A stretch of DNA of 64,000 bases from Phycisphaerales bacterium (GTDB taxonomy: Bacteria; Planctomycetota; Phycisphaerae; Phycisphaerales; UBA1924). The notes under the pieces were generated by a model. The model was not told the origin of the DNA. It saw only the letters and a list, made by a program, of their open reading frames with translations, and ran no database searches. Of this stretch, positions 8,649-17,556 are shown in pieces (position 1 is the stretch's first letter; each line of letters starts with the position of its first letter). The translations under genes were made by a program, and so were the position numbers. The stretch spans positions 1 through 64,000 of the forward strand of contig JADYYE010000022.1 in assembly GCA_020853815.1 (NCBI GenBank). The letters run 5' to 3'.

Positions 8649-9686
8649 TTACGGGAGGCCTTTGCATGTGGCCCACGTCGTTGAGTCCAGCCTCCGATCG
8701 AATGGCTTGCGGACATGTTGCGGGGCGTCAAAGTCGACGCCCGCCAACCCGCCCGCGGTCCATCGGTAGTAGCCGCGCACCTCACGTACGTTGTCCGTCC
8801 GTATCTCCCAAGGGTCGATTTGCCATGCGCTGTCGAATACCGGCACCGCCTTCCCGCTCGGGTCATTCGGAAGTCCGCCCGGGTTCGCGTCGGCGGTCTG
8901 TCTCCATTGCACAGACCCATCGGCCATCAGGAGAGGCTGGGACGCCGCCGGATTCGCATAGTGGCGCTTCTTGGGAGCCGAATGACGGTCGAACGGGTCG
9001 AACACGAGCACCTTGCGGCTCGGGAACGCGACCTCTTCCATCCGCCGCGGGCGAAGACCAAAGGGCCTGCCCGAGGGTACTCGATACTCTCCTTCTTGAA
9101 GGCCGGGCTCCACGACGGGCAGGAATGCCCCATCGGTGTACGGCGTGGCGGAATCCGGGCTCCACATCGACGGCACGAACTCGAATGTCGATGCAAACTC
9201 GCTCACCGATGGAGGGGCCCCGTCGGCCCGGCGGTTGTCCAACTCGACCAGAGCACCTTGCCGGTCCTCTGGGCACTGCAACGCTTCGAGAACGCCGCGT
9301 TGCCCGGCTTCATAGAGCACGAGCCACGAAAAGTGCGGTTGGGGCAGCCAGTCGTCCGGTGCGGTAATGTCGTCGCGACCAGCGAATCGCCTAACTTTTT
9401 CCAATGCCTGTGCCCGCAGTTCCTGCAGGCCAGTTCCCGATTCCCTGCTCAATGAACTCGCCGAACCAGGCTTCCAAGCAAATGTTGGGAACGCGTCCTG
9501 ATTGTCGTACGTGTAGGAGACCACCGCGTCTCGCCACGCGCCCAGTCGATGGGAGCACACGATTCGACCAATGTCCCGCATCGCGCCATCCTGGAGCGGC
9601 ACAACCAGGACGACGAACCCCATGAACAGGCAGACCACCACCGCGACGAGATCTGCCCGGGTGAATGCTCGGCGAGCCTGGTGCAT
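8649..9686 (-). CDS. Pseudopilin-like exported protein
   Basis: The 345-residue product starts with a short basic segment (MHQARRAFTRADLV) followed by a hydrophobic stretch, like a degenerate type IV prepilin leader (FT-x-x-E/D-L). The C-terminal half carries LLMADGSVQWRQT, matching the DG motif near the end of planctomycete DUF1559/prepilin-type proteins. The middle holds no enzyme motif. Such proteins occur in many copies in Planctomycetes and are thought to be type II-secretion-related or surface fibres. It is not beside pilus or secretion genes here. Confidence 0.7.
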   Translation of the reverse strand: MHQARRAFTRADLVAVVVCLFMGFVVLVVPLQDGAMRDIGRIVCSHRLGAWRDAVVSYTYDNQDAFPTFAWKPGSASSLSRESGTGLQELRAQALEKVRRFAGRDDITAPDDWLPQPHFSWLVLYEAGQRGVLEALQCPEDRQGALVELDNRRADGAPPSVSEFASTFEFVPSMWSPDSATPYTDGAFLPVVEPGLQEGEYRVPSGRPFGLRPRRMEEVAFPSRKVLVFDPFDRHSAPKKRHYANPAASQPLLMADGSVQWRQTADANPGGLPNDPSGKAVPVFDSAWQIDPWEIRTDNVREVRGYYRWTAGGLAGVDFDAPQHVRKPFDRRLDSTTWATCKGLP

Positions 9687-9771
9687 GAGAACCGCCTATC
9701 GCGACCGTCGCTACCGATGAAATACCCCGAGTTCCTGACCAGAACGGTCGGGCTTCTGGTGTTGACCACGT

Positions 9772-9791
9772 CGGATAAGGGACGTTATCCG
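9772..9791. repeat. Inverted repeat CGGATAA-N6-TTATCCG
   Basis: Two perfect 7-bp arms separated by GGGACG lie in the 230-bp space between the divergent pseudopilin-like and RHH genes. The position suits an operator for a DNA-binding protein such as the neighbouring RHH protein, but a simple stem-loop is equally possible. Confidence 0.4.
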
Positions 9792-9916
9792 GCACCATGA
9801 GAGAGTACCACGGGCACCGATTTCCGACGTGGCTTGGAGGGAACCACTACACGTGTCGACACGAATAGTTGTGAACAATTCGCGTATGCGCGACCCTTTC
9901 GCCGAGGAGTCCACCC

Positions 9917-10729
9917 ATGGCCGACATCGTCACCATCAGCGTGTCCATGCCCGCCGAAATGCAGCGGCTGATCATGGAGCGCATCAAGGCCCGCTTCTTC
10001 GGCAACATCTCCGAGTACTTCCGCCATCTGGTTCGCCGGGACCTCGAACAACCCGGCGGGCCGCTTTCACCCGACGCGACCGGCGGCGTACCTGCCGAGC
10101 GGCCCACACAACCGATCCCGAGAGACCTTGGTGGCATTACGCCGGCAATCCTCCGGCAAGCCAACGCCGACGACTTGGTTGCGTTCGCTGCTGAACTCGC
10201 ATCGACGGACCCGACGACTCCGGGTCGATACCGCCGCATGGCCGTCGGCGACCTCATCCGCGAAGAACTGGAGCAGCGACAACTCCCGATCCCCGAGGGA
10301 CTAACGGGCTCGCTTGATTTACCGCCGGGATTCCGCAAGGCGATTCGCAGACCGAACCTCCGCGACGTTCCGCCTGTGACAGCCTCGTTCGCTCGGGGGG
10401 AACTGCGAGACGAAGACGTGGCAACACTACGAAAGCAGCTTCCGCCAGCCAAGATCGAGCGATTGCTAAAGAGCGCCAAGGCGGGGAGCAACGAGGCGAA
10501 GCGCCTCGACGCCATGCTCCGCGTGCTCCGCGGCGAAGGGACGCCGAAGCAACGGTTTGCCTGGTGGCAACCCATCGACATCGACTTCTTTGACCTGCTC
10601 CTCTTTCGCTTCGACGCTCTTGAACGCGGTGACGATGAAGGCTTGGGCGGTGCGGCGGTGCGTGCCCCTCGTCCACCCAAGCCCAAGCAGGATTCGGCAC
10701 GTGCCAAGCCACCCAAGGCAGAGGATTGA
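9917..10729 (+). CDS. Ribbon-helix-helix protein with long C-terminal extension
   Basis: Residues 1-45 (DIVTISVSMPAEMQRLIMER, then NISEYFRHLVRRDLEQ) form a ParD/CopG-like ribbon-helix-helix DNA-binding domain. The remaining about 220 residues are mostly helical, with ELRDEDVATLRKQLPPAKIE and a WWQPIDIDFFDLLLFRFDAL segment near the end, and a basic proline/lysine tail. GAGGAG precedes the ATG. It lies 15 bp upstream of a tyrosine recombinase and probably forms a two-gene operon with it, perhaps as its regulator or accessory DNA-binding factor. I do not recognise the C-terminal domain. Confidence 0.7.
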   Translation: MADIVTISVSMPAEMQRLIMERIKARFFGNISEYFRHLVRRDLEQPGGPLSPDATGGVPAERPTQPIPRDLGGITPAILRQANADDLVAFAAELASTDPTTPGRYRRMAVGDLIREELEQRQLPIPEGLTGSLDLPPGFRKAIRRPNLRDVPPVTASFARGELRDEDVATLRKQLPPAKIERLLKSAKAGSNEAKRLDAMLRVLRGEGTPKQRFAWWQPIDIDFFDLLLFRFDALERGDDEGLGGAAVRAPRPPKPKQDSARAKPPKAED

Positions 10730-10744
10730 CCACGATGGAGGCTG

Positions 10745-11710
10745 ATGGATGACGACACCCCCACACTGATCGCTGACCGCCAGACTTTGATTCCGTCGCT
10801 GATCGTGCGGGCTGGACCGCGTGCGTCGGAGCGATTCGTCGAGTTCTTCACCGCCACGATTCGCAACACCAATACCCGACGGGCCTACGCGCGTGCGTGC
10901 GGGCACTTCTTCAAATGGTGCGAGCACCGCGGCGTGTGCGACTTCGCGTGGATCACAAGCGTGGTGGTGGCCGCGTACATCGAGGACATCCAGGTCTCCC
11001 ATTCCACGCCAACCGTCAAACAGCACTTGGCCGCGATCCGGATGCTGTTGGATTGGCTTGTGACCGGCGGCGTGCTGCCAGTGAACCCGGCGTGGTCGGT
11101 GCGTGGCCCGTCGCACATCGTTTCCCGTGGCAAGACCCCGGTGCTCTCCGCTGAACAGACCCGTGAACTCCTGGAGGCTATCGATGTGGAAACGCTCGTG
11201 GGGCTTCGGGACCGCGCCGTCATTGGTGTCATGGCGTACACCTTTGCACGAGTTGGGGCGGTCGTGCGCATGAGCGTCGATGACTACTTCCAGCAGGGCA
11301 AACGATGGTGGCTTCGTCTTCACGAGAAGGGCGGGAAAGAGCACCAGCTGCCAGCCCACCACACGCTCGAACAGTACTTGGACGAGTACATTCAAGCCGC
11401 GGGAATCGTGGCGGAACTCAAATCGCCGCTCTTTCGCACCTTGGACCGTCGAGGCCGACCCTCTCACCGTGCGATCAATGCGAACGACGTGCTGCGGATG
11501 GTGAAGCGACGCGCCAGCGCGTGCGGGCTTCCTCACACGACGTGCTGTCACACGTTCCGAGCGACAAGCATCACGACCTACCTTGAAAACGGCGGCACGC
11601 TGGAACGGGCTCAGCAGATCGCGGCCCATTCCTCACCGCGAACCACCAAGCTCTACGACAGGACGTCGGACACCGTGACGCTGGACGAGATCGAGAGGAT
11701 TCGATACTGA
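10745..11710 (+). CDS. Tyrosine recombinase (integrase family)
   Basis: The 321-residue protein has an N-terminal SAM-like core-binding domain (TRRAYARACGHFFKWCEHRG) and a C-terminal catalytic domain. Conserved positions are visible: Arg in FARVGAVVRM, Lys in EKGGKEHQLP, His-x-x-Arg in HTFRATSITTYLENG, His in AAHSSPRTTKLYDR, and nucleophilic Tyr in that same motif. All needed residues are present, so it should be active in site-specific strand exchange. GGAGG precedes the ATG. It resembles XerD-like plasmid or integron-type enzymes more than the integrase at 32661. Confidence 0.9.
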   Translation: MDDDTPTLIADRQTLIPSLIVRAGPRASERFVEFFTATIRNTNTRRAYARACGHFFKWCEHRGVCDFAWITSVVVAAYIEDIQVSHSTPTVKQHLAAIRMLLDWLVTGGVLPVNPAWSVRGPSHIVSRGKTPVLSAEQTRELLEAIDVETLVGLRDRAVIGVMAYTFARVGAVVRMSVDDYFQQGKRWWLRLHEKGGKEHQLPAHHTLEQYLDEYIQAAGIVAELKSPLFRTLDRRGRPSHRAINANDVLRMVKRRASACGLPHTTCCHTFRATSITTYLENGGTLERAQQIAAHSSPRTTKLYDRTSDTVTLDEIERIRY

Positions 11711-11977
11711 GCTTCGTCCGTAGCGCAGCCCACGGGTACCGCTGCCGGGCCGTCCCAACGGACCGAGTGACTACGGGCGAGCGAATCCTGTCGACATCGA
11801 CCGCTTTGAGAATCGGGTTTGGCGCAAACCTGTAGAACGAATCACGATCAGGCGCAGGATAATCGTCCGAACAACGCAAAGAGCACATCGAAGTGCTCAA
11901 CCCGCACAACTCCTCATGGACCGGTGGCATTTTCGGTTTTCCAAGGTTCAAACCCCGTACCCATGAAGGAGTTCACC

Positions 11978-13027
11978 ATGAAACAGGCACTGACCCGTGC
12001 CAGCCAGGAGTTGTTCCGCCGCACGCCCGATGAGTCTTTCGCGACTCTGGACGATCTGTGGGCCAACTGCCAGACCCAGCAGGAGCGTTCACGCGACCTC
12101 TGGGAGATGCCCAACGACCTAAGCGCGTTTGACGATGGAACCCGACTCTCGCTTCGCATCGGCGATGACCGAAGCTACCGGCTGAACAGCTGGAGCTTCG
12201 GCCAGTTATGTGGTCTCGCGGGAGTCAATCGCGACACCGTCAACCGCCTCTCGGGGTCGACTGCGTCGTCGGTCTTCGCCGAGACACTGCCGCGGGGCAC
12301 CAAGCCGCTGCAAGTGTTCGCGGCGGACGACCTCGTGCGTTCAATCCACGGTGCCAGCTACACCCGCCTGCACGACCTGGAGTTACTCTCCATCGTGCGG
12401 GAGTTCGCCACGGACTTCCAGCCGCCCCAGCGGGCTGGAGGCCCCGGCGACGACTGCACCAAGGGCGGGACCGGGCTCTATCGGGGTGAGCAGGACATGT
12501 TCTGCTTCCTGATCGACCCGACCGGATGGACGGAGATCAACGGCGAAGCTTTCGCGCCGGGGTTCTTTCTGTGGAACTCGGAGGTGGGCAAACGGTCGGT
12601 GGGCATCCAGACGTTCTGGTTCCAGGCCGTGTGCAGGAATCACATCGTCTGGGACGCGGTCGAGGTCATCGACTTCAGCCGCAAGCACACGGCCAACGTG
12701 CGTGATGCGCTCCGCGAAATCCGCGTGCTCATCAACCGCTTGGTCGAACGCCGCGACGAACGCAAGGACCGCTTCGTCGATGTGATCCGCAAAGCGATGA
12801 GCACCTCGCTCGGTCACGACGAGGAGGAGGTGCTCAAGTCACTCGCCAAGCACGGCGTCGGCAAGGCCTTGGCCAAGGAAGCCTACGAGGTCGCTCGGCG
12901 GAATGGCCGCTTCACCATCTTTGCACTTGTGGATGCGATCACCCGCATCGGCGGCAAGTGCTCCAATGCTGGCGATCGCATCGAAGTCGACGCCGCGGCT
13001 GGGCCGCTCCTCGCGGCTGTGGCCTGA
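11978..13027 (+). CDS. DUF932 protein
   Basis: The 349-residue protein has the DUF932 pattern: SFGQLCGLAGVNRDTVNRLS, LQVFAADDLVRSIHGASYTRLHD, GLYRGEQDMFCFLID, GFFLWNSEVGKRSVGIQTFW and CRNHIVW. The family is found on plasmids, phages and integrative elements (YfjQ/YubP-like) and has no firmly established function. An AAGGAG box six bases before the ATG at 11978 decides the start over the earlier ATG at 11963. The preceding 267 bp (11711-11977) hold no gene and probably contain its promoter. The defence operon starts 109 bp downstream. Confidence 0.85.
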   Translation: MKQALTRASQELFRRTPDESFATLDDLWANCQTQQERSRDLWEMPNDLSAFDDGTRLSLRIGDDRSYRLNSWSFGQLCGLAGVNRDTVNRLSGSTASSVFAETLPRGTKPLQVFAADDLVRSIHGASYTRLHDLELLSIVREFATDFQPPQRAGGPGDDCTKGGTGLYRGEQDMFCFLIDPTGWTEINGEAFAPGFFLWNSEVGKRSVGIQTFWFQAVCRNHIVWDAVEVIDFSRKHTANVRDALREIRVLINRLVERRDERKDRFVDVIRKAMSTSLGHDEEEVLKSLAKHGVGKALAKEAYEVARRNGRFTIFALVDAITRIGGKCSNAGDRIEVDAAAGPLLAAVA

Positions 13028-13069
13028 CAAGACTCAGAAGGACTCGCCACCGGTCCTTCCTGACGGTGC

Positions 13070-13101
13070 TTGCTCCCCCTAGACCGCGTGTTCCGTACAA
13101 T
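13070..13101 (+). promoter_or_regulatory. Candidate sigma-70 promoter for the restriction operon
   Basis: TTGCTC (13070-13075) and TACAAT (13096-13101) lie 36-67 bp before the hsdR start. The 20-bp spacer is longer than optimal. The -10 match is good and there is no other obvious promoter in the 109-bp gap. Confidence 0.35.
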
Positions 13102-13136
13102 GCCCCACTGCGGGGCTCCCATGCCGCCGCGGCCGC

Positions 13137-15830
13137 ATGGAACACGAGTGGAAGACACGCCGGGACCGAATCGACACGAGACTCCGAGCACTCGGATGGA
13201 GCATCGCGCCGTTCGGTCCGTCCACGGATTGTTCCCGCCTTGACCGAGTCGTTCTCACCGAGCTCGATACAGCCCACGGACCTGCGGACTACGCGTTCGT
13301 GCTGCGTGGCAGAGTGGTGGGCATCCTCGAAGCCAAGCGGCTCAACGTGGACCCGGAGAACGTGCTCTCTCAGGCCGAGCGTTACGCACGGGGCTTGCCT
13401 TCCGGCGGATTCGAGCGCGACGGAATTCGTACGCCTTTGCTCTGGTCAACCAACGGCAAGGAGATCTTCTTTCGCGACTGCCGACACCCACTCAACATAA
13501 GCCGATTGGTCGCGGACTACCTGACCCCAGATGGGATCGCGGAGCGATTGCGGGGTGATGATCAGGCTGCCCTTGCTGCGCTGACACTGCTGCCAAACAC
13601 CCATCCCCGCCTGCGGCCATACCAGATCAACGCGAACTCCGCTGTCGAACAGGCGATGATGCAGCGCCGCCGCGAGATGCTCGTCGCGATGGCGACGGGC
13701 ACAGGCAAAACGTTCACCACGGTCAACCAAATCTACCGACTGCTCCGAACGGGCGCGGCCCGCCGTGTCCTCTTTCTCGTCGACAGGCGTGCGCTCGCCG
13801 CACAGGCGGTCCAGGCGTTCAACGCCTTCCGCCCCGACGGAACGACAAAGTTCACCGACCTCTATCAGGTTTTCAGTCAGCGGTTCCGCCGCGAGGACCT
13901 CGACGACGCTGATGCGACGGACCGATTCGACCCGCAGGCGATTCCGTCCGACTACCTGCTTTCACCGCAGCCCAAGCACACCTTTGTTTACGTCTGCACC
14001 GTACAGCGGATGGCGATGAATCTCTTCGGACGCGAGGTGGCTCGGTTTGCCAATGACGAAGCCTTTGACGATGATGCGGACGAAGGCCTCGATATCCCCA
14101 TTCACGCGTTCGACGTGGTGATCGCTGACGAGTGCCACCGCGGGTATACAGCCCAAGAACTCTCCGTCTGGCGTGACACGCTGGAGCACTTCGACGCAGT
14201 CCGCATCGGTCTCACGGCGACGCCCGCCGCCCACACGCTCGCGTACTTCAAGGACACTGTGTTCGAGTACGGCTACCGCCAGGCGGTGCAGGATGGATTC
14301 CTGGTTGACTACGACGCGGTCAAGGTCCAGTCGGGCGTTCGCATCAACGGCGTGTTCCTGAACGAGAACGAAGCCGTCAAGTACATCGACCCGGAGACCG
14401 GTCAAAGGCGACTCGACCGGCTTGAGGCCGAGCGGCAGTTCGATGCTTCAGCGATCGAACGCGAGATCACCGTCCCCGACTCTAACCGCAAGGTTCTGGA
14501 GGAGGTCAAGCGTTACGCGGAGGAGCACGAACGCACGTACGGACGGTTCCCCAAGACGCTCATTTTCGCGGTGAATGACCAACCATTCACGAGCCACGCT
14601 CAAGCAATCGTGGAACTGTGCCGCCAGGTGTTCGGCCGTGGCGAGGAGTTCGTCTCCAAGATCACCGGCACCGTGGACCGACCGCTGCAAGAGATCAAGA
14701 AGTTCCGCAACCGCCCGAACCCCGGCATCGTCGTCTCCGTGGACCTGATGGCCACGGGCGTGGACATCCCGGACCTTGAGTTCATCGTCTTCCTCCGCCC
14801 CGTCAAGAGTCGCATCCTCTTCGAGCAGATGCTCGGACGCGGCACCCGCAAGGGCTTCCACCACCCCGACAAGTCGCACTTCGTCGTGTTCGATTGCTTC
14901 GGCGGCACGCTTTTGGAGTACTTCAAGACCGCCAGCGACTTCGCCGCCGACGCGCCGACGCCTGCCGGCAAGAGCATTCCAGAGTTGATCGAGGATATCT
15001 GGCAGAACCGAGACCGCGACTACGCCACCCGCGTGCTCGTCAAGCGTCTCCACCGCATCGACAAGGAGATGTCGGGGCAGGCCCGCGACCTCTTTGCTGC
15101 GTACATCCCAGAAGGCGATATGGCGAAGTTTGCCTCGGGACTCCCACGGGCACTCCGCGAAGAGTTCAAACCGACCATGACGCTGCTCCGTGACCCAGCG
15201 TTCCAGGACTTGCTCCAGAACTATCCAAGGGCCCCCAGGACCTTCATCGTTGCCGAGGAACAGACAGACACGGTTACGAGCGAGTGGCTCATCCGCGACG
15301 GCCTCGGCAAGGAGCACCGCCCCGAGGAATACCTCGCCGCGTTCAGGAGGTTCGTGACAGAGAACCCAGCCAAAGTAACCGCCATTGAGATTCTGCTCCG
15401 CAAGCCCCGCGACTGGTCCACCCACGCGTTGCAGGAACTCCGCGACAAGCTCGCGGCCACACCCGAACGATTCACGGTGGAGAATCTCCAGCGTGCCCAT
15501 GATGCCCAGTACCGGAAGGCCTTGGTGGACATCATCTCGATGGTCAAGCACGCCGCGGACAACCACGCACCGCTCTACACCGCCCGGGAGCGGGTCGAAC
15601 GTGCCGCCGCGAAAGTGACAGCATCGCTTGCCGCACCGCTCACGCCGCCCCAGCAGCAGTGGCTCGACCGCATCAAGGAGCATCTTGCCCAAAGCCTCTC
15701 CATTGAGCAGGAGGATTTCGAGGTCATCCCCGTGCTCGCCAACGCGGGCGGCTGGGGGGCAGCAAACCGAGCCTTTGGTGGCAAGTTGGATACCGTCATC
15801 CGCACACTGAACGAGGCGATCGCAGCATGA
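13137..15830 (+). CDS. hsdR: Type I restriction enzyme, R subunit
   Basis: The 897-residue protein is the ATP-dependent translocase and nuclease of a type I restriction system. The nuclease domain shows PADYAFVL (about 49-56) and GILEAKR (about 62-68), the D...ExK core. The SF2 motor shows Walker A MATGTGKTFT (about 185-194), DECHRGY (about 331), GLTATP, and the motif VI region EQMLGRGTRKG. The C-terminal 300 residues match the HsdM-interacting helical domain. It is the first gene of an operon in which every junction to hsdS overlaps by a few bases. The ribosome site is weak. Confidence 0.95.
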   Translation: MEHEWKTRRDRIDTRLRALGWSIAPFGPSTDCSRLDRVVLTELDTAHGPADYAFVLRGRVVGILEAKRLNVDPENVLSQAERYARGLPSGGFERDGIRTPLLWSTNGKEIFFRDCRHPLNISRLVADYLTPDGIAERLRGDDQAALAALTLLPNTHPRLRPYQINANSAVEQAMMQRRREMLVAMATGTGKTFTTVNQIYRLLRTGAARRVLFLVDRRALAAQAVQAFNAFRPDGTTKFTDLYQVFSQRFRREDLDDADATDRFDPQAIPSDYLLSPQPKHTFVYVCTVQRMAMNLFGREVARFANDEAFDDDADEGLDIPIHAFDVVIADECHRGYTAQELSVWRDTLEHFDAVRIGLTATPAAHTLAYFKDTVFEYGYRQAVQDGFLVDYDAVKVQSGVRINGVFLNENEAVKYIDPETGQRRLDRLEAERQFDASAIEREITVPDSNRKVLEEVKRYAEEHERTYGRFPKTLIFAVNDQPFTSHAQAIVELCRQVFGRGEEFVSKITGTVDRPLQEIKKFRNRPNPGIVVSVDLMATGVDIPDLEFIVFLRPVKSRILFEQMLGRGTRKGFHHPDKSHFVVFDCFGGTLLEYFKTASDFAADAPTPAGKSIPELIEDIWQNRDRDYATRVLVKRLHRIDKEMSGQARDLFAAYIPEGDMAKFASGLPRALREEFKPTMTLLRDPAFQDLLQNYPRAPRTFIVAEEQTDTVTSEWLIRDGLGKEHRPEEYLAAFRRFVTENPAKVTAIEILLRKPRDWSTHALQELRDKLAATPERFTVENLQRAHDAQYRKALVDIISMVKHAADNHAPLYTARERVERAAAKVTASLAAPLTPPQQQWLDRIKEHLAQSLSIEQEDFEVIPVLANAGGWGAANRAFGGKLDTVIRTLNEAIAA

Positions 15831-16072
15831 GCAATACGCATCCACTCCCACGCACTCATCGCGAGGTCGTCATTCGAAAGAACCGCCCGACCGGATGGTG
15901 GGTCATATACGCTGGCATGGGATCTGACGGCACCCGGTATGAAGAAGTGTGCAGCGAGCGACGTGAACCTTTCGCGACGATCGAGGAGGCCCGGAGCGCG
16001 GCCCGTTTCGTCGCTTCGTACTTCTTGAACGACGATGGCACAGCCATTCCGGTCAGGGAGGAGCAGAAGTGA
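15827..16072 (+). CDS. Small protein between hsdR and hsdM
   Basis: The 81-residue frame overlaps hsdR (ATGA at 15827) and hsdM (GTGA at 16069), so it is almost certainly translated as part of the operon. It has an arginine-rich start, a likely beta hairpin (REVVIRKNRPTGWWVIYAG) and a helix (FATIEEARSAARFVASYFLN). It resembles small single-domain DNA mimic or adaptor proteins only in size. No family was recognised. A regulatory or assembly role in the restriction complex is an inference from position alone. Confidence 0.65.
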   Translation: MSNTHPLPRTHREVVIRKNRPTGWWVIYAGMGSDGTRYEEVCSERREPFATIEEARSAARFVASYFLNDDGTAIPVREEQK

Positions 16073-17556
16073 GCAGTTCCGTCGGCGACAAACTCTGGCA
16101 CCTCTGTCACACCCTCCGCCACGACGGCATCGGGTACATGGACTACATCGAGCAGATCACGTACCTGCTCTTCCTCAAGATGGCCGACGAGAAGTCCGTG
16201 GACCTGCCCAAGGGCTGCCGCTGGCCCGACCTCCGCGACCTCGCGGGCGAAACGCTCACCGACACGTACATCGAGATGCTCCGCAAGCTCGGCAAGGCCG
16301 GTGGCATCCTGACCGAGATTTACTCCGGTGCCCAGTCCCGGTTCACCAAGCCCGTGAACCTCAAGGCCGTCATCAATCTCATCGACGAGGTCGAATGGAC
16401 CAGCCTCGGTGTGGACGTGAAGGCCGAGGCGTACGAGCATCTTTTGGAAAAGGCCGCAAGCGAAGGCAAGAAGGGCGCCGGCCAGTACTTCACGCCCCGC
16501 AAACTCATGCAGTCGATCTGCCGCTGCATTCGCCCAGACCCGCGTGTCGCCAAGGACTTCACGGTCTGCGACCCCGCCTGCGGGACGGGCGGGTTCCTCG
16601 TCTGCGCGTACGAGTGGCTGATGGAACAGACCAAGGGCGGCGCCATCGACCGCGATCTTGCCAGGCGAGTCCGATCGAAGACCTTCATGGGCCAAGACCT
16701 CACCGCCCAGCCCCGCCGGCTGGCGCTCATGAACCTTTTCCTCCACAACGTCGTGCCGACCATCGGCTCGGGCGACACCATCTACGACCCGCCGCCGAGT
16801 GAGAAGTATGACGTCATTCTCACCAATCCACCCTTCGGCACCAAGGGTGCCGGACAAACCCCCAGCCGAGACGACTTCACCGTCGAGACCAGCAACAAGC
16901 AGCTCAACTTCCTCCAGCACATCCTCACCGTGCTCAAGCCCGGCGGCCGGGCTGCAGTAGTCCTGCCCGACAACTGCCTCTTCGCCGACCAGGCTGGCGA
17001 GGTCTTCAAGGTGCTCACTGAGGAGTGCAACCTCCACACCGTGCTCCGTCTGCCTCGCGGCACGTTCACGCCCTACTGCCCCGGCGTCAAAGCCAACGTC
17101 GTCTTCTTCCAGAAGGGTTACCCAACCAAGTCCGTGTGGATCTACGACGCACGTTCCAACGTCCCCAGCATCACGAAGAAGGACCGCCCACTGACGAGCG
17201 AGCACTTTGCCGAGTTTGAGCGCTGCTATGGCATCGACGCCAACGGCCGCTTCGGACCCAAGCAGGGCAAGCCCCGCGACGAGTCCACCAGCCCAGCCGG
17301 CGACAAAGGCTGGCTCGGCGGCGGACGCTGGAAGTCCTTCGGCATCGACGAAGTGAAAGAACGCGAGTTCAAGCTCGACGGCTTCAAGTGGCTCAAGGAC
17401 GAGTCTCTCGACGACGCGGACGAGTTGCCGGAGCCGGAGGAACTTGCCACCGACGCCATCAGCGAGTTGGAGGCCGCCGTCGAGGAACTCCAGATGGTGC
17501 TCACCCTGCTCGACCCCAACGCGGAGCCCGCAGAGGCCCAGGAGGCTCGCGGGTGA
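16069..17556 (+). CDS. hsdM: Type I DNA methyltransferase, M subunit
   Basis: The 495-residue protein starts with the HsdM N-terminal helical domain (LWHLCHTLRHDGIGYMDYIE). It has methyltransferase motif I DPACGTGGF (from about 168) and motif IV NPPFG (253-257), typical of N6-adenine methylation. It would methylate the site chosen by HsdS and form the MTase core. The GTG start overlaps the previous stop as GTGA. The C-terminal 60 residues are acidic and helical, probably contacting HsdS. The next gene overlaps by GTGA at 17553. Confidence 0.95.
   Translation: MSSSVGDKLWHLCHTLRHDGIGYMDYIEQITYLLFLKMADEKSVDLPKGCRWPDLRDLAGETLTDTYIEMLRKLGKAGGILTEIYSGAQSRFTKPVNLKAVINLIDEVEWTSLGVDVKAEAYEHLLEKAASEGKKGAGQYFTPRKLMQSICRCIRPDPRVAKDFTVCDPACGTGGFLVCAYEWLMEQTKGGAIDRDLARRVRSKTFMGQDLTAQPRRLALMNLFLHNVVPTIGSGDTIYDPPPSEKYDVILTNPPFGTKGAGQTPSRDDFTVETSNKQLNFLQHILTVLKPGGRAAVVLPDNCLFADQAGEVFKVLTEECNLHTVLRLPRGTFTPYCPGVKANVVFFQKGYPTKSVWIYDARSNVPSITKKDRPLTSEHFAEFERCYGIDANGRFGPKQGKPRDESTSPAGDKGWLGGGRWKSFGIDEVKEREFKLDGFKWLKDESLDDADELPEPEELATDAISELEAAVEELQMVLTLLDPNAEPAEAQEARG

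Noticed and set aside
14448-15851. 467-codon open frame on the minus strand inside hsdR
   Set aside because: It is the antisense of a clearly conserved hsdR region. In high-GC DNA such frames arise from codon bias, and the translation has no recognisable domain.
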